The notes under the pieces are model-generated. The model ran no database searches and was not told the DNA's origin. It was given only the letters and a program-made list of their open reading frames with translations. Position numbers and translations under genes: made by a program. This document shows positions 47,301-62,300 of a DNA stretch of 64,000 nucleotides, one piece after another (the stretch's first letter is position 1; every line of letters starts with the position of its first letter). The DNA comes from Diprion similis. Its lineage: Eukaryota; Arthropoda; Insecta; Hymenoptera; Diprionidae. Location: positions 6,166,001 through 6,230,000 of the forward strand of contig NC_060117.1 in assembly GCF_021155765.1 (NCBI RefSeq), written 5' to 3'.

Positions 47301-50300
47301 TCTTTAGGGTACTATTCCGACGTGATTTTGCGAGAGGAATCGATTAATCGCAGTCCCGATACGCTGCGAGCAACACCTGCAAAGTTACAGCCGAAAAACT
47401 GCAGATTTTCATCGTCATTTCTCCGCTGCTGGTCCTAGGCTATTTTTCATGTGTTTTCTGAGTTCCTGGGCGTCGAATTAGTCTAAAAAGCGTCATACGG
47501 ATCGATTCCCAGACAAAAGATTTTTCGGCCAAAAAAAATCCAAGGCTAACCCCTTTGCATTTTTGGCGAAAATTTCGACGACTTTGAAAAGTGTTGCAAT
47601 TAATTCTTTAGGGTACTATTCCGACGTGATTTTGCGAGAGGAATCGATTAATCGCAGTCCCGATACGCTGCGAGCAACACCCGCAAAGTTACAGCCGAAA
47701 AACTGCAGATTTTCATCGTCATTTCTCCGCTGCTGGTCCTAGGCTATTTTTCATGTGTTTTCTGAGTTCCTGGGCGTCGAATTAGTCTAAAAAGCGTCAT
47801 ACGGATCGATTCCCAGACAAAAGATTTTTCGGCCAAAAAAAATCCAAGGCTAACCCCTTTGCATTTTTGGCGAAAATTTCGACGACTCTGAAAAGTGCTG
47901 CAATTGATTCTTTAGGGTACTATTCCGACGTGATTTTGCGAGAGGAATCGATTAATCGCAGTCCCGATACGCTGCGAGCAACACCTGCAAAGTTACAGCC
48001 GAAAAACTGCAGATTTTCATCGTCATTTCTCCGCTGCTGGTCCTAGGCTATTTTTCATGTGTTTTCTGAGTTCCTGGGCGTCGAATTAGTCTAAAAAGCG
48101 TCATACGGATCGATTCCCAGACAAAAGATTTTTCGGCCAAAAAAAATCCAAGGCTAACCCCTTTGCATTTTTGGCGAAAATTTCGACGACTCTGAAAAGT
48201 GCTGCAATTGATTCTTTAGGGTACTATTCCGACGTGATTTTGCGAGAGGAATCGATTAATCGCAGTCCCGATACGCTGCGAGCAACACCTGCAAAGTTAC
48301 AGCCGAAAAACTGCAGATTTTCATCGTCATTTCTCCGCTGCTGGTCCTAGGCTATTTTTCATGTGTTTTCTGAGTTCCTGGGCGTCGAATTAGTCTAAAA
48401 AGCGTCATACGGATCGATTCCCAGACAAAAGATTTTTCGGCCAAAAAAAATCCAAGGCTAACCCCTTTGCATTTTTGGCGAAAATTTCGACGACTTTGAA
48501 AAGTGCTGCAATTAATTCTTTAGGGTACTATTCCGACGTGATTTTGCGAGAGGAATCGATTAATCGCAGTCCCGATACGCTGCGAGCAACACCTGCAAAG
48601 TTACAGCCGAAAAACTGCAGATTTTCATCGTCATTTCTCCGCTGCTGGTCCTAGGCTATTTTTCATGTGTTTTCTGAGTTCCTGGGCGTCGAATTAGTCT
48701 AAAAAGCGTCATACGGATCGATTCCCAGACAAAAGATTTTTCGGCCAAAAAAAATCCAAGGCTAACCCCTTTGCATTTTTGGCGAAAATTTCGACGACTT
48801 TGAAAAGTGTTGCAATTAATTCTTTAGGGTACTATTCCGACGTGATTTTGCGAGAGGAATCGATTAATCGCAGTCCCGATACGCTGCGAGCAACACCCGC
48901 AAAGTTACAGCCGAAAAACTGCAGATTTTCATCGTCATTTCTCCGCTGCTGGTCCTAGGCTATTTTTCATGTGTTTTCTGAGTTCCTGGGCGTCGAATTA
49001 GTCTAAAAAGCGTCATACGGATCGATTCCCAGACAAAAGATTTTTCGGCCAAAAAAAATCCAAGGCTAACCCCTTTGCATTTTTGGCGAAAATTTCGACG
49101 ACTCTGAAAAGTGCTGCAATTGATTCTTTAGGGTACTATTCCGACGTGATTTTGCGAGAGGAATCGATTAATCGCAGTCCCGATACGCTGCGAGCAACAC
49201 CTGCAAAGTTACAGCCGAAAAACTGCAGATTTTCATCGTCATTTCTCCGCTGCTGGTCCTAGGCTATTTTTCATGTGTTTTCTGAGTTCCTGGGCGTCGA
49301 ATTAGTCTAAAAAGCGTCATACGGATCGATTCCCAGACAAAAGATTTTTCGGCCAAAAAAAATCCAAGGCTAACCCCTTTGCATTTTTGGCGAAAATTTC
49401 GACGTCTTTGGAAAGTGCTGCAATTAATTCTTTAGGGTACTATTCCGACGTGATTTTGCGAGAGGAATCGATTAATCGCAGTCCCGATACGCTGCGAGCA
49501 ACACCTGCAAAGTTACAGCCGAAAAACTGCAGATTTTCATCGTCATTTCTCCGCTGCTGGTCCTAGGCTATTTTTCATGTGTTTTCTGAGTTCCTGGGCG
49601 TCGAATTAGTCTAAAAAGCGTCATACGGATCGATTCCCAGACAAAAGATTTTTCGGCCAAAAAAAATCCAAGGCTAACCCCTTTGCATTTTTGGCGAAAA
49701 TTTCGACGACTTTGAAAAGTGTTGCAATTAATTCTTTAGGGTACTATTCCGACGTGATTTTGCGAGAGGAATCGATTAATCGCAGTCCCGATACGCTGCG
49801 AGCAACACCCGCAAAGTTACAGCCGAAAAACTGCAGATTTTCATCGTCATTTCTCCGCTGCTGGTCCTAGGCTATTTTTCATGTGTTTTCTGAGTTCCTG
49901 GGCGTCGAATTAGTCTAAAAAGCGTGATACGGATCGATTCCCAGACAAAAGATTTTTCGGCCAAAAAAAATCCAAGGCTAACCCCTTTGCATTTTTGGCG
50001 AAAATTTCGACGACTTTGAAAAGTGTTGCAATTAATTCTTTAGGGTACTATTCCGACGTGATTTTGCGAGAGGAATCGATTAATCGCAGTCCCGATACGC
50101 TGCGAGCAACACCCGCAAAGTTACAGCCGAAAAACTGCAGATTTTCATCGTCATTTCTCCGCTGCTGGTCCTAGGCTATTTTTCATGTGTTTTCTGAGTT
50201 CCTGGGCGTCGAATTAGTCTAAAAAGCGTCATACGGATCGATTCCCAGACAAAAGATTTTTCGGCCAAAAAAAATCCAAGGCTAACCCCTTTGCATTTTT

Positions 50301-53300
50301 GGCGAAAATTTCGACGACTCTGAAAAGTGCTGCAATTGATTCTTTAGGGTACTATTCCGACGTGATTTTGCGAGAGGAATCGATTAATCGCAGTCCCGAT
50401 ACGCTGCGAGCAACACCTGCAAAGTTACAGCCGAAAAACTGCAGATTTTCATCGTCATTTCTCCGCTGCTGGTCCTAGGCTATTTTTCATGTGTTTTCTG
50501 AGTTCCTGGGCGTCAAATTAGTCTAAAAAGCGTCATACGGATCGATTCCCAGACAAAAGATTTTTCGGCCAAAAAAAATCCAAGGCTAACCCCTTTGCAT
50601 TTTTGGCGAAAATTTCGACGACTTTGAAAAGTGCTGCAATTAATTCTTTAGGGTACTATTCCGACGTGATTTTGCGAGAGGAATCGATTAATCGCAGTCC
50701 CGATACGCTGCGAGCAACACCTGCAAAGTTACAGCCGAAAAACTGCAGATTTTCATCGTCATTTCTCCGCTGCTGGTCCTAGGCTATTTTTCATTTGTTT
50801 TCTGAGTTCCTGGGCGTCGAATTAGTCTAAAAAGCGTCATACGGATCGATTCCCAGACAGAATATTTTTCGGCCAAAAAAAATCCAAGGCTAACCCCTTT
50901 GCATTTTTGGCGAAAATTTCGACGACTTTGAAAAGTGCTGCAATTAATTCTTTAGGGTACTATTCCGACGTGATTTTGCGAGAGGAATCGATTAATCGCA
51001 GTCCCGATACGCTGCGAGCAACACCTGCAAAGTTACAGCCGAAAAACTGCAGATTTTCATCGTCATTTCTCCGCTGCTGGTCCTAGGCTATTTTTCATGT
51101 GTTTTCTGAGTTCCTGGGCGTCGAATTAGTCTAAAAAGCGTCATACGGATCGATTCCCAGACAAAAGATTTTTCGGCCAAAAAAAATCCAAGGCTAACCC
51201 CTTTGCATTTTTGGCGAAAATTTCGACGACTTTGAAAAGTGTTGCAATTAATTCTTTAGGGTACTATTCCGACGTGATTTTGCGAGAGGAATCGATTAAT
51301 CGCAGTCCCGATACGCTGCGAGCAACACCCGCAAAGTTACAGCCGAAAAACTGCAGATTTTCATCGTCATTTCTCCGCTGCTGGTCCTAGGCTATTTTTC
51401 ATGTGTTTTCTGAGTTCCTGGGCGTCGAATTAGTCTAAAAAGCGTCATACGGATCGATTCCCAGACAAAAGATTTTTCGGCCAAAAAAAATCCAAGGCTA
51501 ACCCCTTTGCATTTTTGGCGAAAATTTCGACGACTTTGAAAAGTGTTGCAATTAATTCTTTAGGGTACTATTCCGACGTGATTTTGCGAGAGGAATCGAT
51601 TAATCGCAGTCCCGATACGCTGCGAGCAACACCTGCAAAGTTACAGCCGAAAAACTGCAGATTTTCATCGTCATTTCTCCGCTGCTGGTCCTAGGCTATT
51701 TTTCATGTGTTTTCTGAGTTCCTGGGCGTCGAATTAGTCTAAAAAGCGTCATACGGATCGATTCCCAGACAAAAGATTTTTCGGCCAAAAAAAATCCAAG
51801 GCTAACCCCTTTGCATTTTTGGCGAAAATTTCGACGACTTTGAAAAGTGTTGCAATTAATTCTTCAGGGTACTATTCCGACGTGATTTTGCGAGAGGAAT
51901 CGATTAATCGCAGTCCCGATACGCTGCGAGCAACACCCGCAAAGTTACAGCCGAAAAACTGCAGATTTTCATCGTCATTTCTCCGCTGCTGGTCCTAGGC
52001 TATTTTTCATGTGTTTTCTGAGTTCCTGGGCGTCGAATTAGTCTAAAAAGCGTCATACGGATCGATTCCCAGACAAAAGATTTTTCGGCCAAAAAAAATC
52101 CAAGGCTAACCCCTTTGCATTTTTGGCGAAAATTTCGACGACTTTGAAAAGTGCTGCAATTAATTCTTTAGGGTACTATTCCGACGTGATTTTGCGAGAG
52201 GAATCGATTAATCGCAGTCCCGATACGCTGCGAGCAACACCTGCAAAGTTACAGCCGAAAAACTGCAGATTTTCATCGTCATTTCTCCGCTGCTGGTCCT
52301 AGGCTATTTTTCATGTGTTTCCTGAGTTCCTGGGCGTCGAATTAGTCTAAAAAGCGTCATACGGATCGATTCCCAGACAAAAGATTTTTCGGCCAAAAAA
52401 AATCCAAGGCTAACCCCTTTGCATTTTTGGCGAAAATTTCGACGACTTTGAAAAGTGCTGCAATTAATTCTTTAGGGTACTATTCCGACGTGATTTTGCG
52501 AGAGGAATCGATTAATCGCAGTCCCGATACGCTGCGAGCAACACCTGCAAAGTTACAGCCGAAAAACTGCAGATTTTCATCGTCATTTCTCCGCTGCTGG
52601 TCCTAGGCTATTTTTCATGTGTTTTCTGAGTTCCTGGGCGTCGAATTAGTCTAAAAAGCGTCATACGGATCGATTCCCAGACAAAAGATTTTTCGGCCAA
52701 AAAAAATCCAAGGCTAACCCCTTTGCATTTTTGGCGAAAATTTCGACGACTTTGAAAAGTGTTGCAATTAATTCTTTAGGGTACTATTCCGACGTGATTT
52801 TGCGAGAGGAATCGATTAATCGCAGTCCCGATACGCTGCGAGCAACACCTGCAAAGTTACAGCCGAAAAACTGCAGATTTTCATCGTCATTTCTCCGCTG
52901 CTGGTCCTAGGCTATTTTTCATGTGTTTTTTGAGTTCCTGGGCGTCGAATTAGTCTAAAAAGCGTCATACGGATCGATTCCCAGACAAAAGATTTTTCGG
53001 CCAAAAAAAATCCAAGGCTAACCCCTTTGCATTTTTGGCGAAAATTTCGACGACTTTGGAAAGTGCTGCAATTAATTCTTTAGGGTACTATTCCGACGTG
53101 ATTTTGCGAGAGGAATCGATTAATCGCAGTCCCGATACGCTGCGAGCAACACCTGCAAAGTTACAGCCGAAAAACTGCAGATTTTCATCGTCATTTCTCC
53201 GCTGCTGGTCCTAGGCTATTTTTCATGTGTTTTCTGAGTTCCTGGGCGTCGAATTAGTCTAAAAAGCGTCATACGGATCGATTCCCAGACGAAAGATTTT

Positions 53301-56300
53301 TCGGCCAAAAAAAATCCAAGGCTAACCCCTTTGCATTTTTGGCGAAAATTTCGACGACTTTGAAAAGTGCTGCAATTAATTCTTTAGGGTACTATTCCGA
53401 CGTGATTTTGCGAGAGGAATCGATTAATCGCAGTCCCGATACGCTGCGAGCAACACCTGCAAAGTTACAGCCGAAAAACTGCAGATTTTCATCGTCATTT
53501 CTCCGCTGCTGGTCCTAGGCTATTTTTCATGTGTTTTTTGAGTTCCTGGGCGTCGAATTAGTCTAAAAAGCGTCATACGGATCGATTCCCAGACAAAAGA
53601 TTTTTCGGCCAAAAAAAATCCAAGGCTAACCCCTTTGCATTTTTGGCGAAAATTTCGAAGACTTTGGAAAGTGCTGCAATTCATTCTTTAGGGTACTATT
53701 CCGACGTGATTTTGCGAGAGGAATCGATTAATCGCAGTCCCGATACGCTGCGAGCAACACCTGCAAAGTTACAGCCGAAAAACTGCAGATTTTCATCGTC
53801 ATTTCTCCGCTGCTGGTCCTAGGCTATTTTTCATGTGTTTTCTGAGTTCCTGGGCGTCGAATTAGTCTAAAAAGCGTCATACGGATCGATTCCCAGACAA
53901 AAGATTTCTCGGCCAAAAAAAATCCAAGGCTAACCCCTTTGCATTTTTGGCGAAAATTTCGACGACTTTGAAAAGTGCTGCAATTAATTCTTTAGGGTAC
54001 TATTCCGACGTGATTTTGCGAGAGGAATCGATTAATCGCAGTCCCGATACGCTGCGAGCAACACCTGCAAAGTTACAGCCGAAAAACTGCAGATTTTCAT
54101 CGTCATTTCTCCGCTGCTGGTCCTAGGCTATTTTTCATGTGTTTTCTGAGTTCCTGGGCGTCGAATTAGTCTAAAAAGCGTCATACGGATCGATTCCCAG
54201 ACAAAAGATTTTTCGGCCAAAAAAAATCCAAGGCTAACCCCTTTGCATTTTTGGCGAAAATTTCGACGACTTTGAAAAGTGTTGCAATTAATTCTTTAGG
54301 GTACTATTCCGACGTGATTTTGCGAGAGGAATCGATGAATCGCAGTCCCGATACGCTGCGAGCAACACCCGCAAAGTTACAGCCGAAAAACTGCAGATTT
54401 TCATCGTCATTTCTCCGCTGCTGGTCCTAGGCTATTTTTCATGTGTTTTCTGAGTTCCTGGGCGTCGAATTAGTCTAAAAAGCGTCATACGGATCGATTC
54501 CCAGACAAAAGATTTTTCGGCCAAAAAAAATCCAAGGCTAACCCCTTTGCATTTTTGGCGAAAATTTCGACGACTTTGAAAAGTGCTGCAATTAATTCTT
54601 TAGGGTACTATTCCGACGTGATTTTGCGAGAGGAATCGATTAATCGCAGTCCCGATACGCTGCGAGCAACACCTGCAAAGTTACAGCCGAAAAACTGCAG
54701 ATTTTCATCGTCATTTCTCCGCTGCTGGTCCTAGGCTATTTTTCATGTGTTTTTTGAGTTCCTGGGCGTCGAATTAGTCTAAAAAGCGTCATACGGATCG
54801 ATTCCCAGACAAAAGATTTTTCGGCCAAAAAAAATCCAAGGCTAACCCCTTTGCATTTTTGGCGAAAATTTCGAAGACTTTGGAAAGTGCTGCAATTCAT
54901 TCTTTAGGGTACTATTCCGACGTGATTTTGCGAGAGGAATCGATTAATCGCAGTCCCGATACGCTGCGAGCAACACCTGCAAAGTTACAGCCGAAAAACT
55001 GCAGATTTTCATCGTCATTTCTCCGCTGCTGGTCCTAGGCTATTTTTCATGTGTTTTCTGAGTTCCTGGGCGTCGAATTAGTCTAAAAAGCGTCATACGG
55101 ATCGATTCCCAGACAAAAGATTTCTCGGCCAAAAAAAATCCAAGGCTAACCCCTTTGCATTTTTGGCGAAAATTTCGACGACTTTGAAAAGTGCTGCAAT
55201 TAATTCTTTAGGGTACTATTCCGACGTGATTTTGCGAGAGGAATCGATTAATCGCAGTCCCGATACGCTGCGAGCAACACCTGCAAAGTTACAGCCGAAA
55301 AACTGCAGATTTTCATCGTCATTTCTCCGCTGCTGGTCCTAGGCTATTTTTCATGTGTTTTCTGAGTTCCTGGGCGTCGAATTAGTCTAAAAAGCGTCAT
55401 ACGGATCGATTCCCAGACAAAAGATTTTTCGGCCAAAAAAAATCCAAGGCTAACCCCTTTGCATTTTTGGCGAAAATTTCGACGACTTTGAAAAGTGCTG
55501 CAATTAATTCTTTAGGGTACTATTCCGACGTGATTTTGCGAGAGGAATCGATTAATCGCAGTCCCGATACGCTGCGAGCAACACCTGCAAAGTTACAGCC
55601 GAAAAACTGCAGATTTTCATCGTCATTTCTCCGCTGCTGGTCCTAGGCTATTTTTCATGTGTTTTTTGAGTTCCTGGGCGTCGAATTAGTCTAAAAAGCG
55701 TCATACGGATCGATTCCCAGACAAAAGATTTTTCGGCCAAAAAAAATCCAAGGCTAACCCCTTTGCATTTTTGGCGAAAATTTCGACGACTTTGGAAAGT
55801 GCTGCAATTAATTCTTTAGGGTACTATTCCGACGTGATTTTGCGAGAGGAATCGATTAATCGCAGTCCCGATACGCTGCGAGCAACACCTGCAAAGTTAC
55901 AGCCGAAAAACTGCAGATTTTCATCGTCATTTCTCCGCTGCTGGTCCTAGGCTATTTTTCATGTGTTTTCTGAGTTCCTGGGCGTCGAATTAGTCTAAAA
56001 AGCGTCATACGGATCGATTCCCAGACAAAAGATTTCTCGGCCAAAAAAAATCCAAGGCTAACCCCTTTGCATTTTTGGCGAAAATTTCGACGACTTTGAA
56101 AAGTGCTGCAATTAATTCTTTAGGGTACTATTCCGACGTGATTTTGCGAGAGGAATCGATTAATCGCAGTCCCGATACGCTGCGAGCAACACCTGCAAAG
56201 TTACAGCCGAAAAACTGCAGATTTTCATCGTCATTTCTCCGCTGCTGGTCCTAGGCTATTTTTCATGTGTTTTCTGAGTTCCTGGGCGTCGAATTAGTCT

Positions 56301-59300
56301 AAAAAGCGTCATACGGATCGATTCCCAGACAAAAGATTTTTCGGCCAAAAAAAATCCAAGGCTAACCCCTTTGCATTTTTGGCGAAAATTTCGACGACTT
56401 TGAAAAGTGCTGCAATTAATTCTTTAGGGTACTATTCCGACGTGATTTTGCGAGAGGAATCGATTAATCGCAGTCCCGATACGCTGCGAGCAACACCTGC
56501 AAAGTTACAGCCGAAAAACTGCAGATTTTCATCGTCATTTCTCCGCTGCTGGTCCTAGGCTATTTTTCATGTGTTTTCTGAGTTCCTGGGCGTCGAATTA
56601 GTCTAAAAAGCGTCATACGGATCGATTCCCAGACAAAAGATTTTTCGGCCAAAAAAAATCCAAGGCTAACCCCTTTGCATTTTTGGCGAAAATTTCGACG
56701 ACTTTGAAAAGTGTTGCAATTAATTCTTTAGGGTACTATTCCGACGTGATTTTGCGAGAGGAATCGATTAATCGCAGTCCCGATACGCTGCGAGCAACAC
56801 CTGCAAAGTTACAGCCGAAAAACTGCAGATTTTCATCGTCATTTCTCCGCTGCTGGTCCTAGGCTATTTTTCATGTGTTTTCTGAGTTCCTGGGCGTCGA
56901 ATTAGTCTAAAAAGCGTCATACGGATCGATTCCCAGACAAAAGATTTTTCGGCCAAAAAAGTTCCAAGGCTAACCCCTTTGCATTTTTGGCGAAAATTTC
57001 GACGACTTTGAAAAGTGCTGCAATTAATTCTTTAGGGTACTATTCCGACGTGATTTTGCGAGAGGAATCGATTAATCGCAGTCCCGATACGCTGCGAGCA
57101 ACACCTGCAAAGTTACAGCCGAAAAACTGCAGATTTTCATCGTCATTTCTCCGCTGCTGGTCCTAGGCTATTTTTCATGTGTTTTCTGAGTTCCTGGGCG
57201 TCGAATTAGTCTAAAAAGCGTCATACGGATCGATTCCCAGACAAAAGATTTTTCGGCCAAAAAAAATCCAAGGCTAACCCCTTTGCATTTTTGGCGAAAA
57301 TTTCGACGACTTTGAAAAGTGCTGCAATTAATTCTTTAGGGTACTATTCCGACGTGATTTTGCGAGAGGAATCGATTAATTGCAGTCCCGATACGCTGCG
57401 AGCAACACCTGCAAAGTTACAGCCGAAAAACTGCAGATTTTCATCGCCATTTCTCCGCTGCTGGTCCTAGGCTAGTTTTCATGTGTTTTCTGAGTTCCTG
57501 GGCGTCGAATTAGTCTAAAAAGCGTCATACGGATCGATTCCCAGACAAAAGATTTTTCGGCCAAAAAAAATCCAAGGCTAACCCCTTTGCATTTTTAGCG
57601 AAAATTTCGACGACTTTGAAAAGTGCTGCAATTAATTCTTTAGGGTACTATTCCGACGTGATTTTGCGAGAGGAATCGATTAATCGCAGTCCCGATACGC
57701 TGCGAGCAACACCTGCAAAGTTACAGCCGAAAAACTGCAGATTTTCATCGTCATTTCTCCGCTGCTGGTCCTAGGCTATTTTTCGTGTGTTTTCTGAGTT
57801 CCTGGGCGTCGAATTAGTCTAAAAAGCGTCATACGGATCGATTCCCAGACAAAAGATTTTTCGGCCAAAAAAAATCCAAGGCTAACCCCTTTGCATTTTT
57901 GGCGAAAATTTCGACGACTTTGAAAAGTGCTGCAATTAACTCTTTAGGGTACTGTTCCGACGTGATTTTGCGAGAGGAATCGATTAATCGCAGTCCCGAT
58001 ACGCTGCGAGCAACACCTGCAAAGTTACAGCCGAAAAACTGCAGATTTTCATCGTCATTTCTCCGCTGCTGGTCCTAGGCTATTTTTCATGTGTTTTCTG
58101 AGTTCCTGGGCGTCGAATTAGTCTAAAAAGCGTCATACGGATCGATTCCCAGACAAAAGATTTTTCGGCCAAAAAAAATCCAAGGCTAACCCCTTTGCAT
58201 TTTTGGCGAAAATTTCGACGACTTTGGAAAGTGCTGCAATTAATTCTTTAGGGTACTATTCCGACGTGATTTTGCGAGAGGAATCGATTAATCGCAGTCC
58301 CGATACGCTGCGAGCAACACCTGCAAAGTTACAGCCGAAAAACTGCAGATTTTCATCGTCATTTCTCCGCTGCTGGTCCTAGGCTATTTTTCATGTGTTT
58401 TCTGAGTTCCTGGGCGTCGAATTAGTCTAAAAAGCGTCATACGGATCGATTCCCAGACAAAAGATTTTTCGGCCAAAAAAAATCCAAGGCTAACCCCTTT
58501 GCATTTTTGGCGAAAATTTCGACGACTTTGAAAAGTGCTGCAATTAATTCTTTAGGGTACTATTCCGACGTGATTTTGCGAGAGGAATCGATTAATCGCA
58601 GTCCCGATACGCTGCGAGCAACACCTGCAAAGTTACAGCCGAAAAACTGCAGATTTTCATCGTCATTTCTCCGCTGCTGGTCCTAGGCTATTTTTCATGT
58701 GTTTTCTGAGTTCCTGGGCGTCGAATTAGTCTAAAAAGCGTCATACGGATCGATTCCCAGACAAAAGATTTTTCGGCCAAAAAAAATCCAAGGCTAACCC
58801 CTTTGCATTTTTGGCGAAAATTTCGACGACTTTGAAAAGTGCTGCAATTAATTCTTTAGGGTACTATTCCGACGTGATTTTGCGAGAGGAATCGATTAAT
58901 CGCAGTCCCGATACGCTGCGAGCAACACCTGCAAAGTTACAGCCGAAAAACTGCAGATTTTCATCGTCATTTCTCCGCTGCTGGTCCTAGGCTATTTTTC
59001 ATGTGTTTTCTGAGTTCCTGGGCGTCGAATTAGTCTAAAAAGCGTCATACGGATCGATTCCCAGACAAAAGATTTTTCGGCCAAAAAAAATCCAAGGCTA
59101 ACCCCTTTGCATTTTTGGCGAAAATTTCGACGACTTTGAAAAGTGCTGCAATTAATTCTTTAGGGTACTATTCCGACGTGATTTTGCGAGAGGAATCGAT
59201 TAATCGCAGTCCCGATACGCTGCGAGCAACACTTGCAAAGTTACAGCCGAAAAACTGCAGATTTTCATCGTCATTTCTCCGCTGCTGGTCCTAGGCTATT

Positions 59301-62300
59301 TTTCATGTGTTTTCTGAGTTCCTGGGCGTCGAATTAGTCTAAAAAGCGTCATACGGATCGATTCCCAGACAAAAGATTTTTCGGCCAAAAAAAATCCAAG
59401 GCTAACCCCTTTGCATTTTTGGCGAAAATTTCGACGACTTTGAAAAGTGCTGCAATTAATTCTTTAGGGTACTATTCCGACGTGATTTTGCGAGAGGAAT
59501 CGATTAATCGCAGTCCCGATACGCTGCGAGCAACACCTGCAAAGTTACAGCCGAAAAACTGCAGATTTTCATCGTCATTTCTCCGCTGCTGGTCCTAGGC
59601 TATTTTTCATGTGTTTTCTGAGTTCCTGGGCGTCGAATTAGTCTAAAAAGCGTCATACGGATCGATTCCCAGACAAACGATTTTTCGGCCAAAAAAAATC
59701 CAAGGCTAACCCCTTTGCATTTTTGGCGAAAATTTCGACGACTTTGAAAAGTGTTGCAATTAATTCTTTAGGGTACTATTCCGACGTGATTTCGCGAGAG
59801 GAATCGATTAATCGCAGTCCCGATACGCTGCGAGCAACACCTGCAAAGTTACAGCCGAAAAACTGCGGATTTTCATCGTCATTTCTCCGCTGCTGGTCCT
59901 AGGCTATTTTTCATGTGTTTTCTGAGTTCCTGGGCGTCGAATTAGTCTAAAAAGCGTCATACGGATCGATTCCCAGACAAAAGATTTTTCGGCCAAAAAA
60001 AATCCAAGGCTAACCCCTTTGCATTTTTGGCGAAAATTTCGACGACTTTGAAAAGTGCTGCAATTAATTCTTTAGGGTACTATTCCGACGTGATTTTGCG
60101 AGAGGAATCGATTAATCGCAGTCCCGATACGCTGCGAGCAACACCTGCAAAGTTACAGCCGAAAAACTGCAGATTTTCATCGTCATTTCTCCGCTGCTGG
60201 TCCTAGGCTATTTTTCATGTGTTTTCTGAGTTCCTGGGCGTCGAATTAGTCTAAAAAGCGTCATACGGATCGATTCCCAGACAAAAGATTTTTCGGCCAA
60301 AAAAAATCCAAGGCTAACCCCTTTGCATTTTTGGCGAAAATTTCGACGACTTTGAAAAGTGCTGCAATTAATTCTTTAGGGTACTATTCCGACGTGATTT
60401 TGCGAGAGGAATCGATTAATCGCAGTCCCGATACGCTGCGAGCAACACTTGCAAAGTTACAGCCGAAAAACTGCAGATTTTCATCGTCATTTCTCCGCTG
60501 CTGGTCCTAGGCTATTTTTCATGTGTTTTCTGAGTTCCTGGGCGTCGAATTAGTCTAAAAAGCGTCATACGGATCGATTGCCAGACAAAAGATTTTTCGG
60601 CCAAAAAAAATCCAAGGCTAACCCCTTTGCATTTTTGGCGAAAATTTCGACGACTTTGAAAAGTGCTGCAATTAATTCTTTAGGGTACTATTCCGACGTG
60701 ATTTTGCGAGAGGAATCGATTAATCGCAGTCCCGATACGCTGCGAGCAACACCTGCAAAGTTACAGCCGAAAAACTGCAGATTTTCATCGTCATTTCTCC
60801 GCTGCTGGTCCTAGGCTATTTTTCATGTGTTTTCTGAGTTCCTGGGCGTCGAATTAGTCTAAAAAGCGTCATACGGATCGATTCCCAGACAAAAGATTTT
60901 TCGGCCAAAAAAAATCCAAGGCTAAACCCTTTGCATTTTTGGCGAAAATTTCGACGACTTTGAAAAGTGCTGCAATTAATTCTTTGGGGTACTATTCCGA
61001 CGCGATTTTGCGAGAGGAATCGATTAATCGCAGTCCCGATACGCTGCGAGCAACACCTGCAAAGTTACAGCCGAAAAACTGCAGATTTTCATCGTCATTT
61101 CTCCGCTGCTGGTCCTAGGCTATTTTTCATGTGTTTTCTGAGTTCCTGGGCGTCGAATTAGTCTAAAAAGCGTCATACGGATCGATTCCCAGACAAAAGA
61201 TTTTTCGGCCAAAAAAAATCCAAGGCTAACCCCTTTGCATTTTTGGCGAAAATTTCGACGACTTTGAAAAGTGCTGCAATTAATTCTTTAGGGTACTATT
61301 CCGACGTGATTTTGCGAGAGGAATCGATTAATCGCAGTCCCGATACGCTGCGAGCAACACCTGCAAAGTTACAGCCGAAAAACTGCAGATTTTCATCGTC
61401 ATTTCTCCGCTGCTGGTCCTAGGCTAGTTTTCATGTGTTTTCTGAGTTCCTGGGCGTCGAATTAGTCTAAAAAGCGTCATACGGATCGATTCCCAGACAA
61501 AAGATTTTTCGGCCAAAAAAAATCCAAGGCTAAACCCTTTGCATTTTTGGCGAAAATTTCGACGACTTTGAAAAGTGCTGCAATTAATTCTTTGGGGTAC
61601 TATTCCGACGTGATTTTGCGAGAGGAATCGATTAATCGCAGTCCCGATACGCTGCGAGCAACACCTGCAAAGTTACAGCCGAAAAACTGCAGATTTTCAT
61701 CGTCATTTCTCCGCTGCTGGTCCTAGGCTATTTTTCATGTGTTTTCTGAGTTCCTGGGCGTCGAATTAGTCTAAAAAGCGTCATACGGATCGATCCCCAG
61801 ACAAAAGATTTTTCGGCCAAAAAAAATCCAAGGCTAACCCCTTTGCATTTTTGGCGAAAATTTCGACGACTTTGAAAAGTGCTGCAATTAATTCTTTAGG
61901 GTACTATTCCGACGTGATTTTGCGAGAGGAATCGATTAATCGCAGTCCCGATACGCTGCGAGCAACACCTGCAAAGTTACAGCCGAAAAACTGCAGATTT
62001 TCATCGTCATTTCTCCGCTGCTGGTCCTAGGCTATTTTTCATGTGTTTTCTGAGTTCCTGGGCGTCGAATTAGTCTAAAAAGCGTCATACGGATCGATTC
62101 CCAGACAAAAGATTTGTCGGCCAAAAAAAATCCAAGGCTAACCCCTTTGCATTTTTGGCGAAAATTTCGACGACTTTGAAAAGTGCTGCAATTAATTCTT
62201 TAGGGTACTATTCCGACGTGATTTTGCGAGAGGAATCGATTAATCGCAGTCCCGATACGCTGCGAGCAACACCTGCAAAGTTACAGCCGAAAAACTGCAG

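Noticed and set aside
41568..61161. Recurring 62-78 codon frames in the array
   Set aside because: They repeat with the 304-bp satellite and are absent in most units owing to single-base variants, so they are not genes.
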